This document shows positions 31,288 through 41,163 of a DNA stretch of 64,000 nt, piece by piece. The notes under the pieces were generated by a model. The model was not told where the DNA came from. It made no database searches and saw only the letters and a list, made by a program, of their open reading frames with translations. How positions within the stretch are numbered: position 1 is the first letter of the stretch; each line of letters starts with the position of its first letter. The position numbers were made by a program, and so were the translations under genes. The DNA lies in contig NZ_LYPF02000012.1 of the NCBI RefSeq assembly GCF_001661595.2, forward strand, positions 124,001 through 188,000, read 5' to 3'. This stretch comes from Crocinitomix algicola. GTDB lineage: Bacteria; Bacteroidota; Bacteroidia; Flavobacteriales_D; Crocinitomicaceae.

Positions 31288-33384
31288 CTATTTTGAAGTG
31301 TTTTTTAGATTGTAAAGGTTATCATGGTGTATAACTACCTCATATTTATCTCTTAAAGCAGCAATCCATTCTTCTTCGAGTTGATTCTGATACGCTGCGG
31401 TAACCAATCCTTTCGCTTCATTAAATTCACGTAAACGCGGTTCTAAAGTTTCTTCAACATCAAAAACATAATATACTTCACCATTTTTATAAGGTTTATT
31501 AATGCCGTTTTTGAATGACTTTAATTTGTATTTCGCTAATTTTTCTTTTCGTTTAGCTCTTTTAGCAGCCAATTTAGCTTTGGCTTTTTCATCAAGGTTT
31601 TGTTCATTTTCAACTTGAATAGGAGGGATACTTTTTCTCACTTTAAAAGCTTCAGTGGTATTCGCATTGAATGTTTGCTTCACCATTTTTACATTAAGCT
31701 GAGATTCCTTATTCATGGTTTGCTCAATTTCTTTACCGCTCAACTTGCCCTCTTCAAGAAGGGAGACAACCGCTTTTGCCGTCGCTTTATCTTTACAAGT
31801 AAATAAGTTTCCTTTGTAGCGAATAGGGTAGGTGAAATCTTCACGGTTTGCTTCGTAATACGCCTTGATGCCAACGGTATCTTTTGATGCTTTTTTCCAA
31901 ATCTCGTCCTGCATAATTTCGAATACAAGAATACCATCAGAATATTCGTTGATGAGGGCTTTAAATTTTGGATGTTTTCTTTCTAATTGTGAATCTTCAT
32001 ACTCGATGATTGTCTTGTTAATCATCTCATCTAATTTATTATTAAAGTAGATTGATTTATCAATTTGTCTCGATTTAGTTTGAGTTTCTAATAAATATTC
32101 TTCAAAATCTTTAATCGTGTAAGATTGGTCTGCAAATGTGTAAAGAATATCATTATCGTGAGAATGGTCTCTTAAACCTCGCCACTTTGCCATAAAAATT
32201 TCATCACCCACAGTATGGATAAAAATTGGCAACAATTTTTGAGCGGCATTTTTATTTAAGTAATATTCTTTTTTCAAGTCGTTAATAAATGCCTCATGCG
32301 TTGTTTCAGCACGCATGTCTCTTTCCACTTTTAATTCTAGTTCTCTTTTCATCGCTTCGAAAGAAGGTATAGGAAGAAGTTGAATTCTTTTGATAATGTG
32401 ATACCCAAACATTGTTTTAACCGGTTTGGTATATTCGCCATCCTTTTCAATTGCGAAGGCTGCTTCTTCAAATTTAGGAACCATTCGTTGTTTAGATCCA
32501 GATCCAAACATCGGTAATAAACCTCCTTTTGCTTTTGAAGACTGATCATCAGAGTATTTAGCCGCAAGTTCTTCAAATCTTTCGCCTGCTTCTAGTAGAT
32601 TATATATTTCGTTGATTTTAGTTTCAGCATTTGCTTGAGCTTCTTTTGACGATTCATCATTCACCAAAATTAGAATATGCGCAGTTTCAATCATACCCAT
32701 CGCCTTACGTTTATCTACAACATGAATGAGGTGGTATCCAAACCTCGTTCGTACCGGCATTGAAACTTCACCTACAGGAGTGTTGTAAGCTGCATTTTCG
32801 AAAGGGTAAACCATTTGCATTGCGGAGAAATATCCTAAATCACCACCATTTTTACTGACCGATTGATCATCTGAACCGTTTTTACCACGGGCTACATCTT
32901 CGAATGTTTCACCATTTGTTACGATTCGCTCTCTTAATTCCAAAGCACGGTTATATGCTTTTAAAGTGTCAGCGGGAGCGGCATCAGGTTGAACGCGAAT
33001 AAGGATATGACTTGCTCGAACTTCAGTAATTGTTCGTTCGTAAGCTTCTTTTACCAATGCCTCATTTCTACTTTTATCCGTCATATACGGAAATGCAAGT
33101 TGCTTTCGATACTGAGCCAGTTCCGCTTTTAATCGAGGTATTGTGTCATACTTTGCTTCTTTTGCTGCTTGAACTTTAAGCTTATAATTCGTGAATAACT
33201 TAATGTAGTTATCCAAAGAATCCTTGTGAAAAGACGGGTTTTCATTGTTTTTTGAATATATGGCTAAAAACTCTGAAGCATGCGTATTTTCTCCTTCTAT
33301 AGTTAGAATTACAGGGTCGTTCTCTTGAGCAAAGGCACTCAAACAAAGTGCCATGCTTACGAATAATAAGCGTATTTTTTTCAT
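31288..33384 (-). CDS. Large peptidyl-prolyl isomerase with two PpiC domains (SurA/PpiD-like)
   Basis: A 698-aa protein with a signal peptide (1-19, ending AFAQ) rather than a membrane anchor. Parvulin repeats are at about 120-225 (ASHILIRVQPDA, then GGDLGYFSAMQMVYPFENAAY) and 230-335 (TAHILILVND, then AKGGLLPMFGSGSKQRMVPKFEEAAF). A long helical C-terminal half (340-698) includes a Lys-rich run (KAKAKLAAKRAKRKEKLAK). It likely serves outer-membrane protein maturation. Its terminator suggests that it is transcribed apart from the two following genes. Confidence 0.85.
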   Translation of the reverse strand: MKKIRLLFVSMALCLSAFAQENDPVILTIEGENTHASEFLAIYSKNNENPSFHKDSLDNYIKLFTNYKLKVQAAKEAKYDTIPRLKAELAQYRKQLAFPYMTDKSRNEALVKEAYERTITEVRASHILIRVQPDAAPADTLKAYNRALELRERIVTNGETFEDVARGKNGSDDQSVSKNGGDLGYFSAMQMVYPFENAAYNTPVGEVSMPVRTRFGYHLIHVVDKRKAMGMIETAHILILVNDESSKEAQANAETKINEIYNLLEAGERFEELAAKYSDDQSSKAKGGLLPMFGSGSKQRMVPKFEEAAFAIEKDGEYTKPVKTMFGYHIIKRIQLLPIPSFEAMKRELELKVERDMRAETTHEAFINDLKKEYYLNKNAAQKLLPIFIHTVGDEIFMAKWRGLRDHSHDNDILYTFADQSYTIKDFEEYLLETQTKSRQIDKSIYFNNKLDEMINKTIIEYEDSQLERKHPKFKALINEYSDGILVFEIMQDEIWKKASKDTVGIKAYYEANREDFTYPIRYKGNLFTCKDKATAKAVVSLLEEGKLSGKEIEQTMNKESQLNVKMVKQTFNANTTEAFKVRKSIPPIQVENEQNLDEKAKAKLAAKRAKRKEKLAKYKLKSFKNGINKPYKNGEVYYVFDVEETLEPRLREFNEAKGLVTAAYQNQLEEEWIAALRDKYEVVIHHDNLYNLKNTSK

Positions 33385-33419
33385 TTTTTTAGTGTTTCAA
33401 AAGTTAGTGAGTTTCAAAA

Positions 33420-34910
33420 TTATTTTAAGCTGTAGTTCGGAGCTTCTCTGGTGATTGAGATATCATGCGGATGGCTTTCTTGAACACCCGCAGCTGATAT
33501 TCTTACAAAAGGCGCTCCCTTCAAAGTATCAATATCAGGGGCACCACAGTAACCCATTCCTGCTCTTAGTCCACCAATGATTTGATGCATAACTTCATCT
33601 AAATTACCTTTATAAGGTACACGACCTGAGATACCTTCTGGAACGAGTTTTTTAACATCGTCTTCAACGTCTTGAAAGTAACGATCTTTAGAGCCTTTTT
33701 GCATGGCCTCTACCGATCCCATTCCACGATATGCTTTAAACTTTCGTCCTTGGTAAATAATCGTTTCGCCAGGCGACTCTTTAACACCTGCAAACATCGA
33801 ACCAACCATAATTGTATCTGCACCAGCAGCAATTGCTTTTACAAAATCACCGGTGTAACGTATACCGCCATCAGCAATGATTGGAACACCTGTTCCTTCA
33901 AGCGCCAAAGCCACTTCGTTCACTGCAGAAAGTTGAGGAACACCTACACCTGCAATGATACGGGTTGTACAGATCGAACCAGGACCAATTCCAACCTTAA
34001 TAGCATCTGCACCAGCATCTGCTAAAAACTTTGCGGCCTCTGCCGTTGCAATATTACCAGCAATGACATCCAACTTTGGAAATTGAGCTTTTACTTCTTT
34101 CAATACGGACACAAATGATTTTGTATGACCGTGGGCTGTATCAATTACAATGGCATCTACGCCAGCATCTTTTAACGCCGTTACACGTTCTATGGTATCG
34201 TGCGTTACTCCTACAGCTGCTGCTACTCGTAATCGTCCGAATTCGTCTTTACAAGAATTAGGATGCTCTTTTACTTTAATAATATCACGATAAGTAATTA
34301 AACCAAGTAGTTTATTGTCACTTGCAACTACTGGTAGCTTTTCAATTTTAAACTCTTGTAGAATTTCTTCTGCCTGCTCTAAACTTGTTCCTTCCTTAGT
34401 GGTAATCACATTTTCAGATGTCATTACATCTGCAACATTTTTATTAATGTTTTTTTCGAATCGTAAGTCACGATTCGTAATGATGCCCTTTAAAATTCGG
34501 TTTTCATCCACAATTGGGATTCCACCAATTTTATTCTCTTTCATTAACCTTAGCGCATCACCAAGTTTTGCATCTAAAGGCAAAGTGATAGGATCTAATA
34601 TCATACCACTTTCCGATCGTTTTACTTTTCTAACCTCCAAGGCTTGCTGCTCGATGGTCATGTTTTTGTGGATTACCCCGATTCCTCCCTGCTGCGCAAT
34701 TGCAATAGCTAAAGCAGATTCAGTAACGGTATCCATTGCAGCAGAAACAATGGGTGCGTTTAACGTAATATTCTTTGTGAATTTTGTTTGAAGCTTTACT
34801 TCTCTAGGAAGAACTTCGGAATATCTTGGAACTAATAAAACGTCATCATAGGTTAAACCTTCTTTGACATTATTTATATCGGATACAGGCATAAAATCGA
34901 ATTTATTCAT
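33420..34910 (-). CDS. guaB: IMP dehydrogenase
   Basis: A 496-aa enzyme catalysing the NAD-linked oxidation of IMP to XMP, the first step toward GMP. The barrel starts [19 protein letters not shown]. Two CBS domains (about 95-210) include [14 protein letters not shown] and [13 protein letters not shown]. The catalytic loop [18 protein letters not shown] holds the active-site Cys (about 310). [13 protein letters not shown] and [24 protein letters not shown] follow. Length and motifs are normal. Confidence 0.97.
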   Translation of the reverse strand: MNKFDFMPVSDINNVKEGLTYDDVLLVPRYSEVLPREVKLQTKFTKNITLNAPIVSAAMDTVTESALAIAIAQQGGIGVIHKNMTIEQQALEVRKVKRSESGMILDPITLPLDAKLGDALRLMKENKIGGIPIVDENRILKGIITNRDLRFEKNINKNVADVMTSENVITTKEGTSLEQAEEILQEFKIEKLPVVASDNKLLGLITYRDIIKVKEHPNSCKDEFGRLRVAAAVGVTHDTIERVTALKDAGVDAIVIDTAHGHTKSFVSVLKEVKAQFPKLDVIAGNIATAEAAKFLADAGADAIKVGIGPGSICTTRIIAGVGVPQLSAVNEVALALEGTGVPIIADGGIRYTGDFVKAIAAGADTIMVGSMFAGVKESPGETIIYQGRKFKAYRGMGSVEAMQKGSKDRYFQDVEDDVKKLVPEGISGRVPYKGNLDEVMHQIIGGLRAGMGYCGAPDIDTLKGAPFVRISAAGVQESHPHDISITREAPNYSLK

Positions 34911-35040
34911 TTATAAATTCCCGCAAAGTTAATAAAAATGAACGGCATCGAGCACAGAAATTTGCTATCTACTTTAAATTTTGTTAAATAGTTTTGTTAG
35001 GAGGTCGATAATCGTGATATTTGTGCTAGTCACTTTTAGC

Positions 35041-35679
35041 ATGAGAATTTTAATTAGCCTAATATTTTTGGTGGGATTAATCCCTGCATTTGGACAGTCA
35101 AAACAGACTGAAAAGGATTCTGTTAGGCTAATTCAATTAACGGGAATTGTTATAACGGATAGTCTATACAGGGTTCCTTATGCAACGGTTGGTGACCTGA
35201 CATCTGGGAAAGGTGTAATTGCTGATTTTTATGGTTATTTCGCTTTAGTTGTTCGACCGGGTGATACCTTAGAATTTCGTTCCATAGGCTTCAAAAGAAA
35301 ACAATATATTGTTCCGGATTCGGTGATGGAAAATTCAATATCCTTGGTTCAAATGATGACGGAAGATACAATAATGGCAGAGCCTGTAAATGTTTACCCT
35401 TGGCCTTCGAGAGAGGAATTCGCAGATGCTTTTGTAAATATGGATTTGCCAGATGATGATCTAAAACGGGCGCAACAACGTCTATCTCCACAAGAAATGG
35501 CTTTTGTTGGAGCCCTGCTGGCTGGTGATGGTACAAGTGCCTATAGTGCCTACCGTGTTCAACAACGAAAAGAGTTGTACACGCGAGGTCAAATGCCAAT
35601 GAATAACTTATTGAATCCAGCAGCTTGGGCTGAATTTTTGAGAGGGATTGGAACGGGTCGTTATCAGATTAATCAATAA
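35041..35679 (+). CDS. Exported carboxypeptidase-regulatory-like domain protein
   Basis: About 212 aa. I chose the ATG at 35041 (MRILISLIFLVGLIPAFGQ, a signal peptide) over an extension 20 codons longer. Residues ~30-110 match a CarbopepD_reg_2 beta-sandwich (LTGIVITDSLYRVPYATVGD, then GDTLEFRSIGFKRKQYIVPD). The rest is helical (SPQEMAFVGALLAGDG, YRVQQRKELY). Such proteins are common in the Bacteroidota envelope; the specific job is unknown. It overlaps the convergent HSDR_N gene by 11 bp. Confidence 0.75.
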   Translation: MRILISLIFLVGLIPAFGQSKQTEKDSVRLIQLTGIVITDSLYRVPYATVGDLTSGKGVIADFYGYFALVVRPGDTLEFRSIGFKRKQYIVPDSVMENSISLVQMMTEDTIMAEPVNVYPWPSREEFADAFVNMDLPDDDLKRAQQRLSPQEMAFVGALLAGDGTSAYSAYRVQQRKELYTRGQMPMNNLLNPAAWAEFLRGIGTGRYQINQ

Positions 35680-36124
35680 CTTTTTTTAAAGCAGTGTAAG
35701 CTGGAATTTCTTCGAGGTATTCCATTTTATTCTCAATTGTGTTAATGTAAGCACAAAAATGGTTCATCCCATTTGTTAAGATCAAGTAGTTTGCCTTTAG
35801 TGTGTGAGTATATTTAGCAATTTGGTAGAACGTGTCTTCCGAAATTTTAATCATTGGAGCCTTGCATTCAACGATACAACAAACCTTATTGTTTTCGTCA
35901 AAAACAGCAATATCACAACGTTTATTCATCCCATTATACTTTACCAAATATTCAGACACCATACGACCCTTAGGGTAGTTTAGGTGATTGATCATAAAGT
36001 GTATGAAATGCTGTCTAACCCATTCTTCTGGTGTGTTTTTAATGTATTTTGAACGCAATTCGTCCCAAATTTCATTGCCTTTTATTTTCAAATTGCAATC
36101 GGGCAGGTTGATTGGTGGATACAT
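35669..36124 (-). CDS. Small protein with a type I restriction HsdR N-terminal-like nuclease domain
   Basis: About 151 aa; I preferred the internal ATG at 36124 (MYPPINLPDCNLKIKG), as related proteins start MFPPLNLP or similar. It fits the HSDR_N domain: EEWVRQHFIHFMINHLNYPKGRM, then MNKRCDIAVFDENNKVCCIVECKAP, whose Asp and Glu-x-Lys form the PD-(D/E)xK signature. It stands alone with no HsdM or HsdS gene. Such orphan proteins are widespread in Bacteroidota, so it is probably a housekeeping nuclease-like protein. Confidence 0.75.
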   Translation of the reverse strand: MYPPINLPDCNLKIKGNEIWDELRSKYIKNTPEEWVRQHFIHFMINHLNYPKGRMVSEYLVKYNGMNKRCDIAVFDENNKVCCIVECKAPMIKISEDTFYQIAKYTHTLKANYLILTNGMNHFCAYINTIENKMEYLEEIPAYTALKKVID

Positions 36125-36224
36125 AAGGTCAAAAATACATTTCGCAAAAGAATTTACCAAAAAAAGGAATTGTTTGTATTGAATAATCCGTTAAGCTAAG
36201 ACCATTTTTGTCTTGCTTATTGTC

Positions 36225-36232
36225 TATCTTTG
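36225..36232 (+). promoter_or_regulatory. Candidate -7 element upstream of recF
   Basis: TATCTTTG fits TAnnTTTG and lies 36 bp before the recF ATG. A TTG at the proper -33 distance is not obvious. Confidence 0.35.
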
Positions 36233-36268
36233 ACATCAGTTAAAATCTATCGCGATAATTAATAATAA

Positions 36269-37372
36269 ATGCACCTTAATTCACTTGCCCTCGTCAATTT
36301 TAAAAATTACAAAGAAGCGACATTAGAGTTATCGCCCGATATCAATATTTTTATTGGTGAAAATGGTGCAGGTAAAACAAATGTACTTGATGCCGTTTAT
36401 TATTTAGCTTTTTGTCGATCTTTTTTAAACCCAATTGACAAGCAGTGCATTCGAATTGATGAGAAGTTTTTTTTACTGCAAGGTTCGTTTGTGAAAGAAG
36501 AGAAGAAAATTGCAATAACCTGTTCAGTAAAAGAAGGGCAAAAAAAGAAAGTAACTCGAAATAAAAAAGAGTATGAAAAATTAGCCGATCATATCGGTGA
36601 GTTTCCAGCTGTCGTTATTTCTCCCTATGATCGTAATTTAATTAGTGAGGGAAGCGAAACACGACGTAAGTTTATCGATAGTATTATTTCTCAGTTTGAT
36701 CGAAACTACCTCGAAACTCTTATCCGGTATAATAAGGTTTTGCAACAAAGAAATGCGCTGCTGAAACAGTTTCAAGAAATGCGAATTTTTGATCTTGAGA
36801 GTATTGATGTTTGGGATTTGCAGTTAATTGATCTTGGGAATGTCATACATAAAAAACGATCAGCCTTTCTGCTCGACTTTATTCCGGTTTTTCAAAAATA
36901 TTTTAACCTCATTTCAAATAATAAGGAGGAAATTGACATCCATTATAAATCTCAGTTAATAGAAGAAGATTTTGCTACCTTATTGCGGAAAAGTCACCGT
37001 AAGGACAATGCTTTAGGATATACGAATGTTGGTATTCATAAGGATGATTTGGTTTTTCTAATTCATCAACAGCCCATTAAAAAATTTGGTTCACAGGGTC
37101 AACAAAAGTCTTTTTTAATCGCTTTGAAACTGGCACAGTTTGAATTGGTAAGTGGTTTATTAAAAAAGAAGCCGATTTTATTATTAGATGATATTTTTGA
37201 CAAATTGGACCACCTTAGGGTCGCTCATTTAATGCAGTTAATTTCCGACCATATTTTTGGACAGGTTTTTATTTCGGACACAGACAGAGACCGAATAGAA
37301 AAAGTGTTTGATGGAATTAAAATTGAGCGTAAATTATTTACAGTTAATCAAGGAAACATTGAAGAAGGATAG
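36269..37372 (+). CDS. recF: DNA replication/repair protein RecF
   Basis: 367 aa. The Walker A motif is GENGAGKTNVLDAVYYLAFCRSF (about 31-53; key residues GAGKT), the ABC signature is GSQGQQKSF, and the Walker B is PILLLDDIFDKLD. It opens LNSLALVNFKNYKEATLELS, as usual for RecF. It loads RecA at gaps with RecO and RecR. It is followed at once by the DciA-like gene, which is a common pair in this phylum. Confidence 0.96.
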   Translation: MHLNSLALVNFKNYKEATLELSPDINIFIGENGAGKTNVLDAVYYLAFCRSFLNPIDKQCIRIDEKFFLLQGSFVKEEKKIAITCSVKEGQKKKVTRNKKEYEKLADHIGEFPAVVISPYDRNLISEGSETRRKFIDSIISQFDRNYLETLIRYNKVLQQRNALLKQFQEMRIFDLESIDVWDLQLIDLGNVIHKKRSAFLLDFIPVFQKYFNLISNNKEEIDIHYKSQLIEEDFATLLRKSHRKDNALGYTNVGIHKDDLVFLIHQQPIKKFGSQGQQKSFLIALKLAQFELVSGLLKKKPILLLDDIFDKLDHLRVAHLMQLISDHIFGQVFISDTDRDRIEKVFDGIKIERKLFTVNQGNIEEG

Positions 37373-37391
37373 AAATAAAGAAAGTATTCCA

Positions 37392-37658
37392 ATGAAAGAT
37401 GCCTTATCAAATTATTTTAAGGCAATGGGAATGGAAGACAAAATTAATGAAACCCGTTTGCTCTCACAATGGGGAGATATCATGGGAGAAGCAATCGCTA
37501 AACGAACAGAAGATTTATACATCAAGGACGAAAAACTATTTATTCGTGTGAACTCTTCTGTAATCAGAGACGAACTGCAACAACAAAAAGCAGAGATTGT
37601 AAAGAAATTAAACACGATAGCTGGTCGAAAAATAATTTCAGAAATTTTTTTGAAATAA
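37392..37658 (+). CDS. DciA-like (DUF721) protein
   Basis: About 88 aa from the ATG at 37392. An upstream start inside recF is possible because the frame is open to 37308. The fold is that of DUF721/DciA: KALGIEEK-like MGMEDKINETRLLSQWGDIMG, then IKDEKLFIRVNSSVIRDELQQQKAEIVKKLN. DciA proteins load the replicative helicase in bacteria lacking DnaC. Placement behind recF agrees with a replication role. It is short and may lack the N-terminal extension of other members. Confidence 0.85.
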   Translation: MKDALSNYFKAMGMEDKINETRLLSQWGDIMGEAIAKRTEDLYIKDEKLFIRVNSSVIRDELQQQKAEIVKKLNTIAGRKIISEIFLK

Positions 37659-37712
37659 AAAACAAATGCTTACATTGGTGACAGTTAAATCGAAAAAGAG
37701 CCAATTTAAAAG

Positions 37713-37955
37713 ATGAAAAAATCTATTTTAGGAATCGGAGTATTTACATTATTAGTTTCTTGCGGAGGCTATACTACAGAACAAGGAGAGGCCGCTGAAA
37801 AGATGTGTGAATGTATGGAGGAAAGTGAAATCACAGATTACGATATTAAGTATTTTGAATGTGATATGATGCTCAAAAACACCTATAAACCCGAAGTCTT
37901 TGAAGAAGGTACTTGGCCTGAAGCTTTAGAAGAAAAGTGCCCCGATTTAAATTAA
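37713..37955 (+). CDS. Small Cys-containing lipoprotein
   Basis: 80 aa with a lipoprotein signal (MKKSILGIGVFTLLVSC). The mature part is acidic, with three to four Cys (EKMCECMEESE, FECDMM, EKCPDLN) that could make disulfides or bind metal. No family recognised. It stands 54 bp behind the DciA-like gene and ends before a strong terminator. Confidence 0.65.
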   Translation: MKKSILGIGVFTLLVSCGGYTTEQGEAAEKMCECMEESEITDYDIKYFECDMMLKNTYKPEVFEEGTWPEALEEKCPDLN

Positions 37956-37987
37956 GATAGAAAAAACATCTATGAATTATAGACTAC

Positions 37988-38024
37988 AAAAAAAAGCAGG
38001 AATCTAAACGTTCCTGCTTTTTTT
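37988..38024. terminator. Bidirectional terminator
   Basis: A stem of at least 12 bp, AAAAAGCAGGAA / TTCCTGCTTTTT, with an 8-nt loop at 38003-38010 and A/T runs on both sides. It lies between the convergent lipoprotein and cyclophilin genes and can serve both. Confidence 0.85.
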
Positions 38025-38043
38025 GTATAAGATGCTACCGTTA

Positions 38044-38472
38044 TTAATCTTCAATCTCTATTGATTCAATTTTGTCACCTTCACGAATGTCATCTACAAC
38101 ATCTACACCTTCAATAACCTTACCGAAACACGTATGGTTTCCATCTAAATGAGCGGTATTATCACGGCTGTGACAAACAAAGAATTGAGATCCTCCCGTA
38201 TTACGACCGGCATGGGCCATTGAAAGTACACCTCGATCATGATATTGCTTTTCAGCGGTTACCTCGCAGTCGATTGTGTATCCGGGTCCTCCAGCACCTG
38301 TTCCATCAGGACACCCTCCTTGAATAACAAAGTCAGGAATTACTCGGTGCCAACTTAAACCATTGTAAAATCCATCTTTCGCAAGTTTTACGAAGTTAGA
38401 TGTTGTGATTGGTGTTTCATCGTATAATTCGGCAACCATGGTGCCTTTATTTGTTGTAATTTTCGCTTTCAT
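38044..38472 (-). CDS. ppiB: Cyclophilin-type peptidyl-prolyl cis-trans isomerase
   Basis: A 142-aa cytoplasmic protein without signal peptide. The cyclophilin core is seen in [20 protein letters not shown] and [17 protein letters not shown], with active-site Arg in FHRV-type [25 protein letters not shown] and [15 protein letters not shown] follow. It is a minimal version, with all main substrate-binding elements. It speeds isomerisation of proline bonds during folding. Confidence 0.93.
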   Translation of the reverse strand: MKAKITTNKGTMVAELYDETPITTSNFVKLAKDGFYNGLSWHRVIPDFVIQGGCPDGTGAGGPGYTIDCEVTAEKQYHDRGVLSMAHAGRNTGGSQFFVCHSRDNTAHLDGNHTCFGKVIEGVDVVDDIREGDKIESIEIED

Positions 38473-38605
38473 GTTACTTATTTTATTTTCACTGCAAAAT
38501 TAGTTATCCTAATTTGATTTCCCAAGACAATCCTAAACATCAAAATTTGAGTCTTAGTTATGAAAAGTCTTCTTGATAATTTTTATATTGCTTTAAAAAA
38601 AAGAA

Positions 38606-39052
38606 ATGAGTGATTTTACAGAAGTCTTAGAGTCAAATGAACCGAGCCAGCAAAATGTTCCGGAGGTAGTTAAAGTCTTGGCTATTTTTTCCTACATCGG
38701 AAATGGTTTTTGGATTTTAGCTTTTCTCGTCATTTATATGATGATGCGGATGAATTCGAATGAACTCGCTGCGCTGATGAATATTAACATGGCCTCAGAT
38801 TATTTTGTGAATATATTTCTAATTGTATTTATTCTTGCCAGTATATTAGGTGGGTTATGTATATATGGTGCCGCGCTTATGTCAAAAGGATTAAAGAAAG
38901 GGTTTACTTTTTATGCGATTGGAAATGGAATTTGGGTGCTTATATTGTTGATAGGCTCTTTAGAAAATGGTCCTTTGTCAAATTATATTATCCTACTTAT
39001 TTCAGCTGTTTTTATATTAGTATTTGGAATGCAGTTGAAACATTTACGCTAG
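38606..39052 (+). CDS. Four-helix membrane protein, unknown function
   Basis: A 148-aa protein with a polar N terminus (SDFTEVLESNEPSQQN) and four membrane segments. It is a neighbour and weak paralogue of the next gene: both share the pattern A-x-I-G-N-G-x-W (YAIGNGIWVLILL here, YVISNGVWALLQIY there) and end in a short basic tail. The gap is 3 bp, so they are one transcription unit. The role is unknown. Confidence 0.7.
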   Translation: MSDFTEVLESNEPSQQNVPEVVKVLAIFSYIGNGFWILAFLVIYMMMRMNSNELAALMNINMASDYFVNIFLIVFILASILGGLCIYGAALMSKGLKKGFTFYAIGNGIWVLILLIGSLENGPLSNYIILLISAVFILVFGMQLKHLR

Positions 39053-39055
39053 GTT

Positions 39056-39469
39056 ATGAGTCGAAATAAGAATTTGTTTAAAACGTTTACCAGTCTGGCG
39101 TATATCGCGAATGTGATATGGGCAGTTTTGTTTTCAATTTTGTTGATAGGATGTATTTTAAATGGTGAGGCCATTTTAAACGCTGCACCTGATTCCATTA
39201 ATCCTGAAGGTTTTTTTGGCAGTTTAATAGCATTGTTTTTAGTGCTGAGCATTGTGGTTGTGACCCTTTGTGTTTTGTCAATTCTTGGGTTAAATAAAAT
39301 GAGAGCAAATGCAAGAAAGGGTTATTTTCTTTACGTAATTTCTAACGGTGTTTGGGCTCTGTTGCAAATTTATATTGGTTCGGATGGTACTATTTTTTAT
39401 CTGGCGTCAGGTTTAATCTCGATCGTTTTTATCTTTTATTTTACGGTACAATTACCAAAATTTAAATAA
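39056..39469 (+). CDS. Four-helix membrane protein, paralogue of the previous gene
   Basis: 137 aa, four membrane segments, start MSRNKNLFKTF. The loop between helices 3 and 4 has SNGVWALLQIYIGSDGTIFYLAS. Tandem duplicates of this type with small size and no catalytic motif are often subunits of an unknown complex. Nothing more can be said from the sequence. Confidence 0.68.
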   Translation: MSRNKNLFKTFTSLAYIANVIWAVLFSILLIGCILNGEAILNAAPDSINPEGFFGSLIALFLVLSIVVVTLCVLSILGLNKMRANARKGYFLYVISNGVWALLQIYIGSDGTIFYLASGLISIVFIFYFTVQLPKFK

Positions 39470-39560
39470 AGACATTTTTTAATTTTATTCTTGGATTTGT
39501 TTCGCTAGATGTTTAAACAAGTATTAAGCTTTTTTAAACATTATTCTAGATTTCATTCAG

Positions 39561-39568
39561 TATTTTTG
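39561..39568 (+). promoter_or_regulatory. Candidate -7 element of bshC
   Basis: TATTTTTG fits TAnnTTTG and ends 4 nt before the bshC ATG, implying a nearly leaderless mRNA. No clear -33 TTG. Confidence 0.35.
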
Positions 39569-39572
39569 CACC

Positions 39573-41162
39573 ATGGTTCAAAAAGAATATACATTTAAAG
39601 CATTTAACTTCTCTTCTCAAATTATTCGTGATTTAGTAGAGAAAAAAGATACAGTAAGTCCGTTTTTAAGTGAATTTTTCTCAGCGGATAACATATTAAA
39701 TCAAATCAGCAAAAAGTCGTTTTCTAACAATCAACGTTTACAGTTAGTAGACCGTCTAGCGATTCAGAACGAAAAAATAGTTCTAACATCAGAAACGCAA
39801 CGCAATCTTGAAAAGCTAAAGAGTGATACTACTTTTACAATAACAACGGGTCATCAATTAAACCTAATGACTGGTCCATTATATTCACTATATAAAGTCG
39901 CTCAAGTCATAAAAATTGCGGAAGATTTATCAAGCAAGTCAAGTGATCATCATTTTGTTCCTGTATTTTGGATGGCGACAGAGGATCACGATTTTGAGGA
40001 AATTAATCACATTCATCTTTTTGGGCAAAAAATTGCATGGGAAAAAGAGGGACAAACAAACAAAATTGTGGGTGAAATTATCCCAAAAAACTTTGAACCT
40101 TTTATCGACCAAATTTCTGAAAAATTTAGAGAAGATCACCTCAAGTCGATTATCCAAAGATTTGGCGAGGCGTACACCGAGTCTAAATCGCTGGCGACCG
40201 CAACAAGGTGGATAATGAATGAGTTATTTGGGGAGTATGGTTTGATAATAATTGACGGAAATGATCCGGTACTTAAGCAACAATTTAAACCTATTGTTAA
40301 AAAGGAAATTCAAGAAGGATTTGTCGCAAGAAAAGTAAAGGAAACGAATCTTTCACTAGAAAATGCAGGTTATCATCAACAAGTATTTGTTCGAGATTGT
40401 AACTTATTTTACATCGATGAAAACGATGAGCGAAAACGAATTGCCAAGATAGAAAATGGATTCGAAGTTGATCATACATTTTGGAGTGAAGAGGATTTGT
40501 TAAATTCATTAGAAGAACATCCTGAAAAATTTTCTCCGAATGCACTCATGCGACCTATTTACCAAGAGATTATTTTACCTAATTTGGCTTATGTTGGCGG
40601 TGGGGGAGAAATTGCGTATTGGTTACAGTTGCAAGCTGTTTTTGAAGAAATTGAGTTAACTTTTCCGTTGCTCCGCGTAAGGGATTCCTTTATTCTTCTG
40701 AAAGAAAGAGAATTAAGAGAGCTTGAGGAACTGAATTTTGAGATCGTCGACTTGAAGAGGGACATGCATGCTCTTTTAAAAGAGATTGCGTTAAATGAAG
40801 TGGAAGAAGAAATTACTTTGAGTAATGAAGTCATCGAATTAAATAAAATCAAGGATATTATTGTCGGTAAAGCTGAAAATATTAATCAAGGATTGGTGGG
40901 GATGGTAGAAGCTGAATTTGTCAAAATGGTTAAATCGGTAGAACGTATTGAATCGAAATTGATAAAAGCTGAAAAAAGTAAACATGATAAAAAAGGTAAA
41001 AAAATCGAGAAATTGCAAGCTAAAATATTTCCTAATGGAGGCTTTCAAGAACGATACGAAAATTTCTTGCCTTATTACTTGAATGATACCGAATTTGTTC
41101 ATAAAATTATAGATAATCTTCCAGCCGAAGATGAACCCAAAATCCGTATCTTAATTGATTAA
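39573..41162 (+). CDS. bshC: Bacillithiol biosynthesis cysteine-adding enzyme
   Basis: A 529-aa BshC: TITTGHQLNLMTGPLYSLYK near residue 90, FVPVFWMATEDHDFEEINH near 130, and YVGGGGEIAYWLQLQAVFE near 340. A long C-terminal coiled coil (about 375-470) is rich in Leu, Glu and Lys. It should join cysteine to glucosamine-malate, the last step of bacillithiol synthesis, so this organism likely uses bacillithiol as its main low-mass thiol. bshA and bshB are not in the window. Confidence 0.95.
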   Translation: MVQKEYTFKAFNFSSQIIRDLVEKKDTVSPFLSEFFSADNILNQISKKSFSNNQRLQLVDRLAIQNEKIVLTSETQRNLEKLKSDTTFTITTGHQLNLMTGPLYSLYKVAQVIKIAEDLSSKSSDHHFVPVFWMATEDHDFEEINHIHLFGQKIAWEKEGQTNKIVGEIIPKNFEPFIDQISEKFREDHLKSIIQRFGEAYTESKSLATATRWIMNELFGEYGLIIIDGNDPVLKQQFKPIVKKEIQEGFVARKVKETNLSLENAGYHQQVFVRDCNLFYIDENDERKRIAKIENGFEVDHTFWSEEDLLNSLEEHPEKFSPNALMRPIYQEIILPNLAYVGGGGEIAYWLQLQAVFEEIELTFPLLRVRDSFILLKERELRELEELNFEIVDLKRDMHALLKEIALNEVEEEITLSNEVIELNKIKDIIVGKAENINQGLVGMVEAEFVKMVKSVERIESKLIKAEKSKHDKKGKKIEKLQAKIFPNGGFQERYENFLPYYLNDTEFVHKIIDNLPAEDEPKIRILID

Positions 41163-41163
41163 T

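Noticed and set aside
35669-36124. Part of a type I restriction system
   Set aside because: Only an HsdR N-terminal-like domain is present, with no helicase part and no HsdM/HsdS neighbours; such orphans are common in this phylum.
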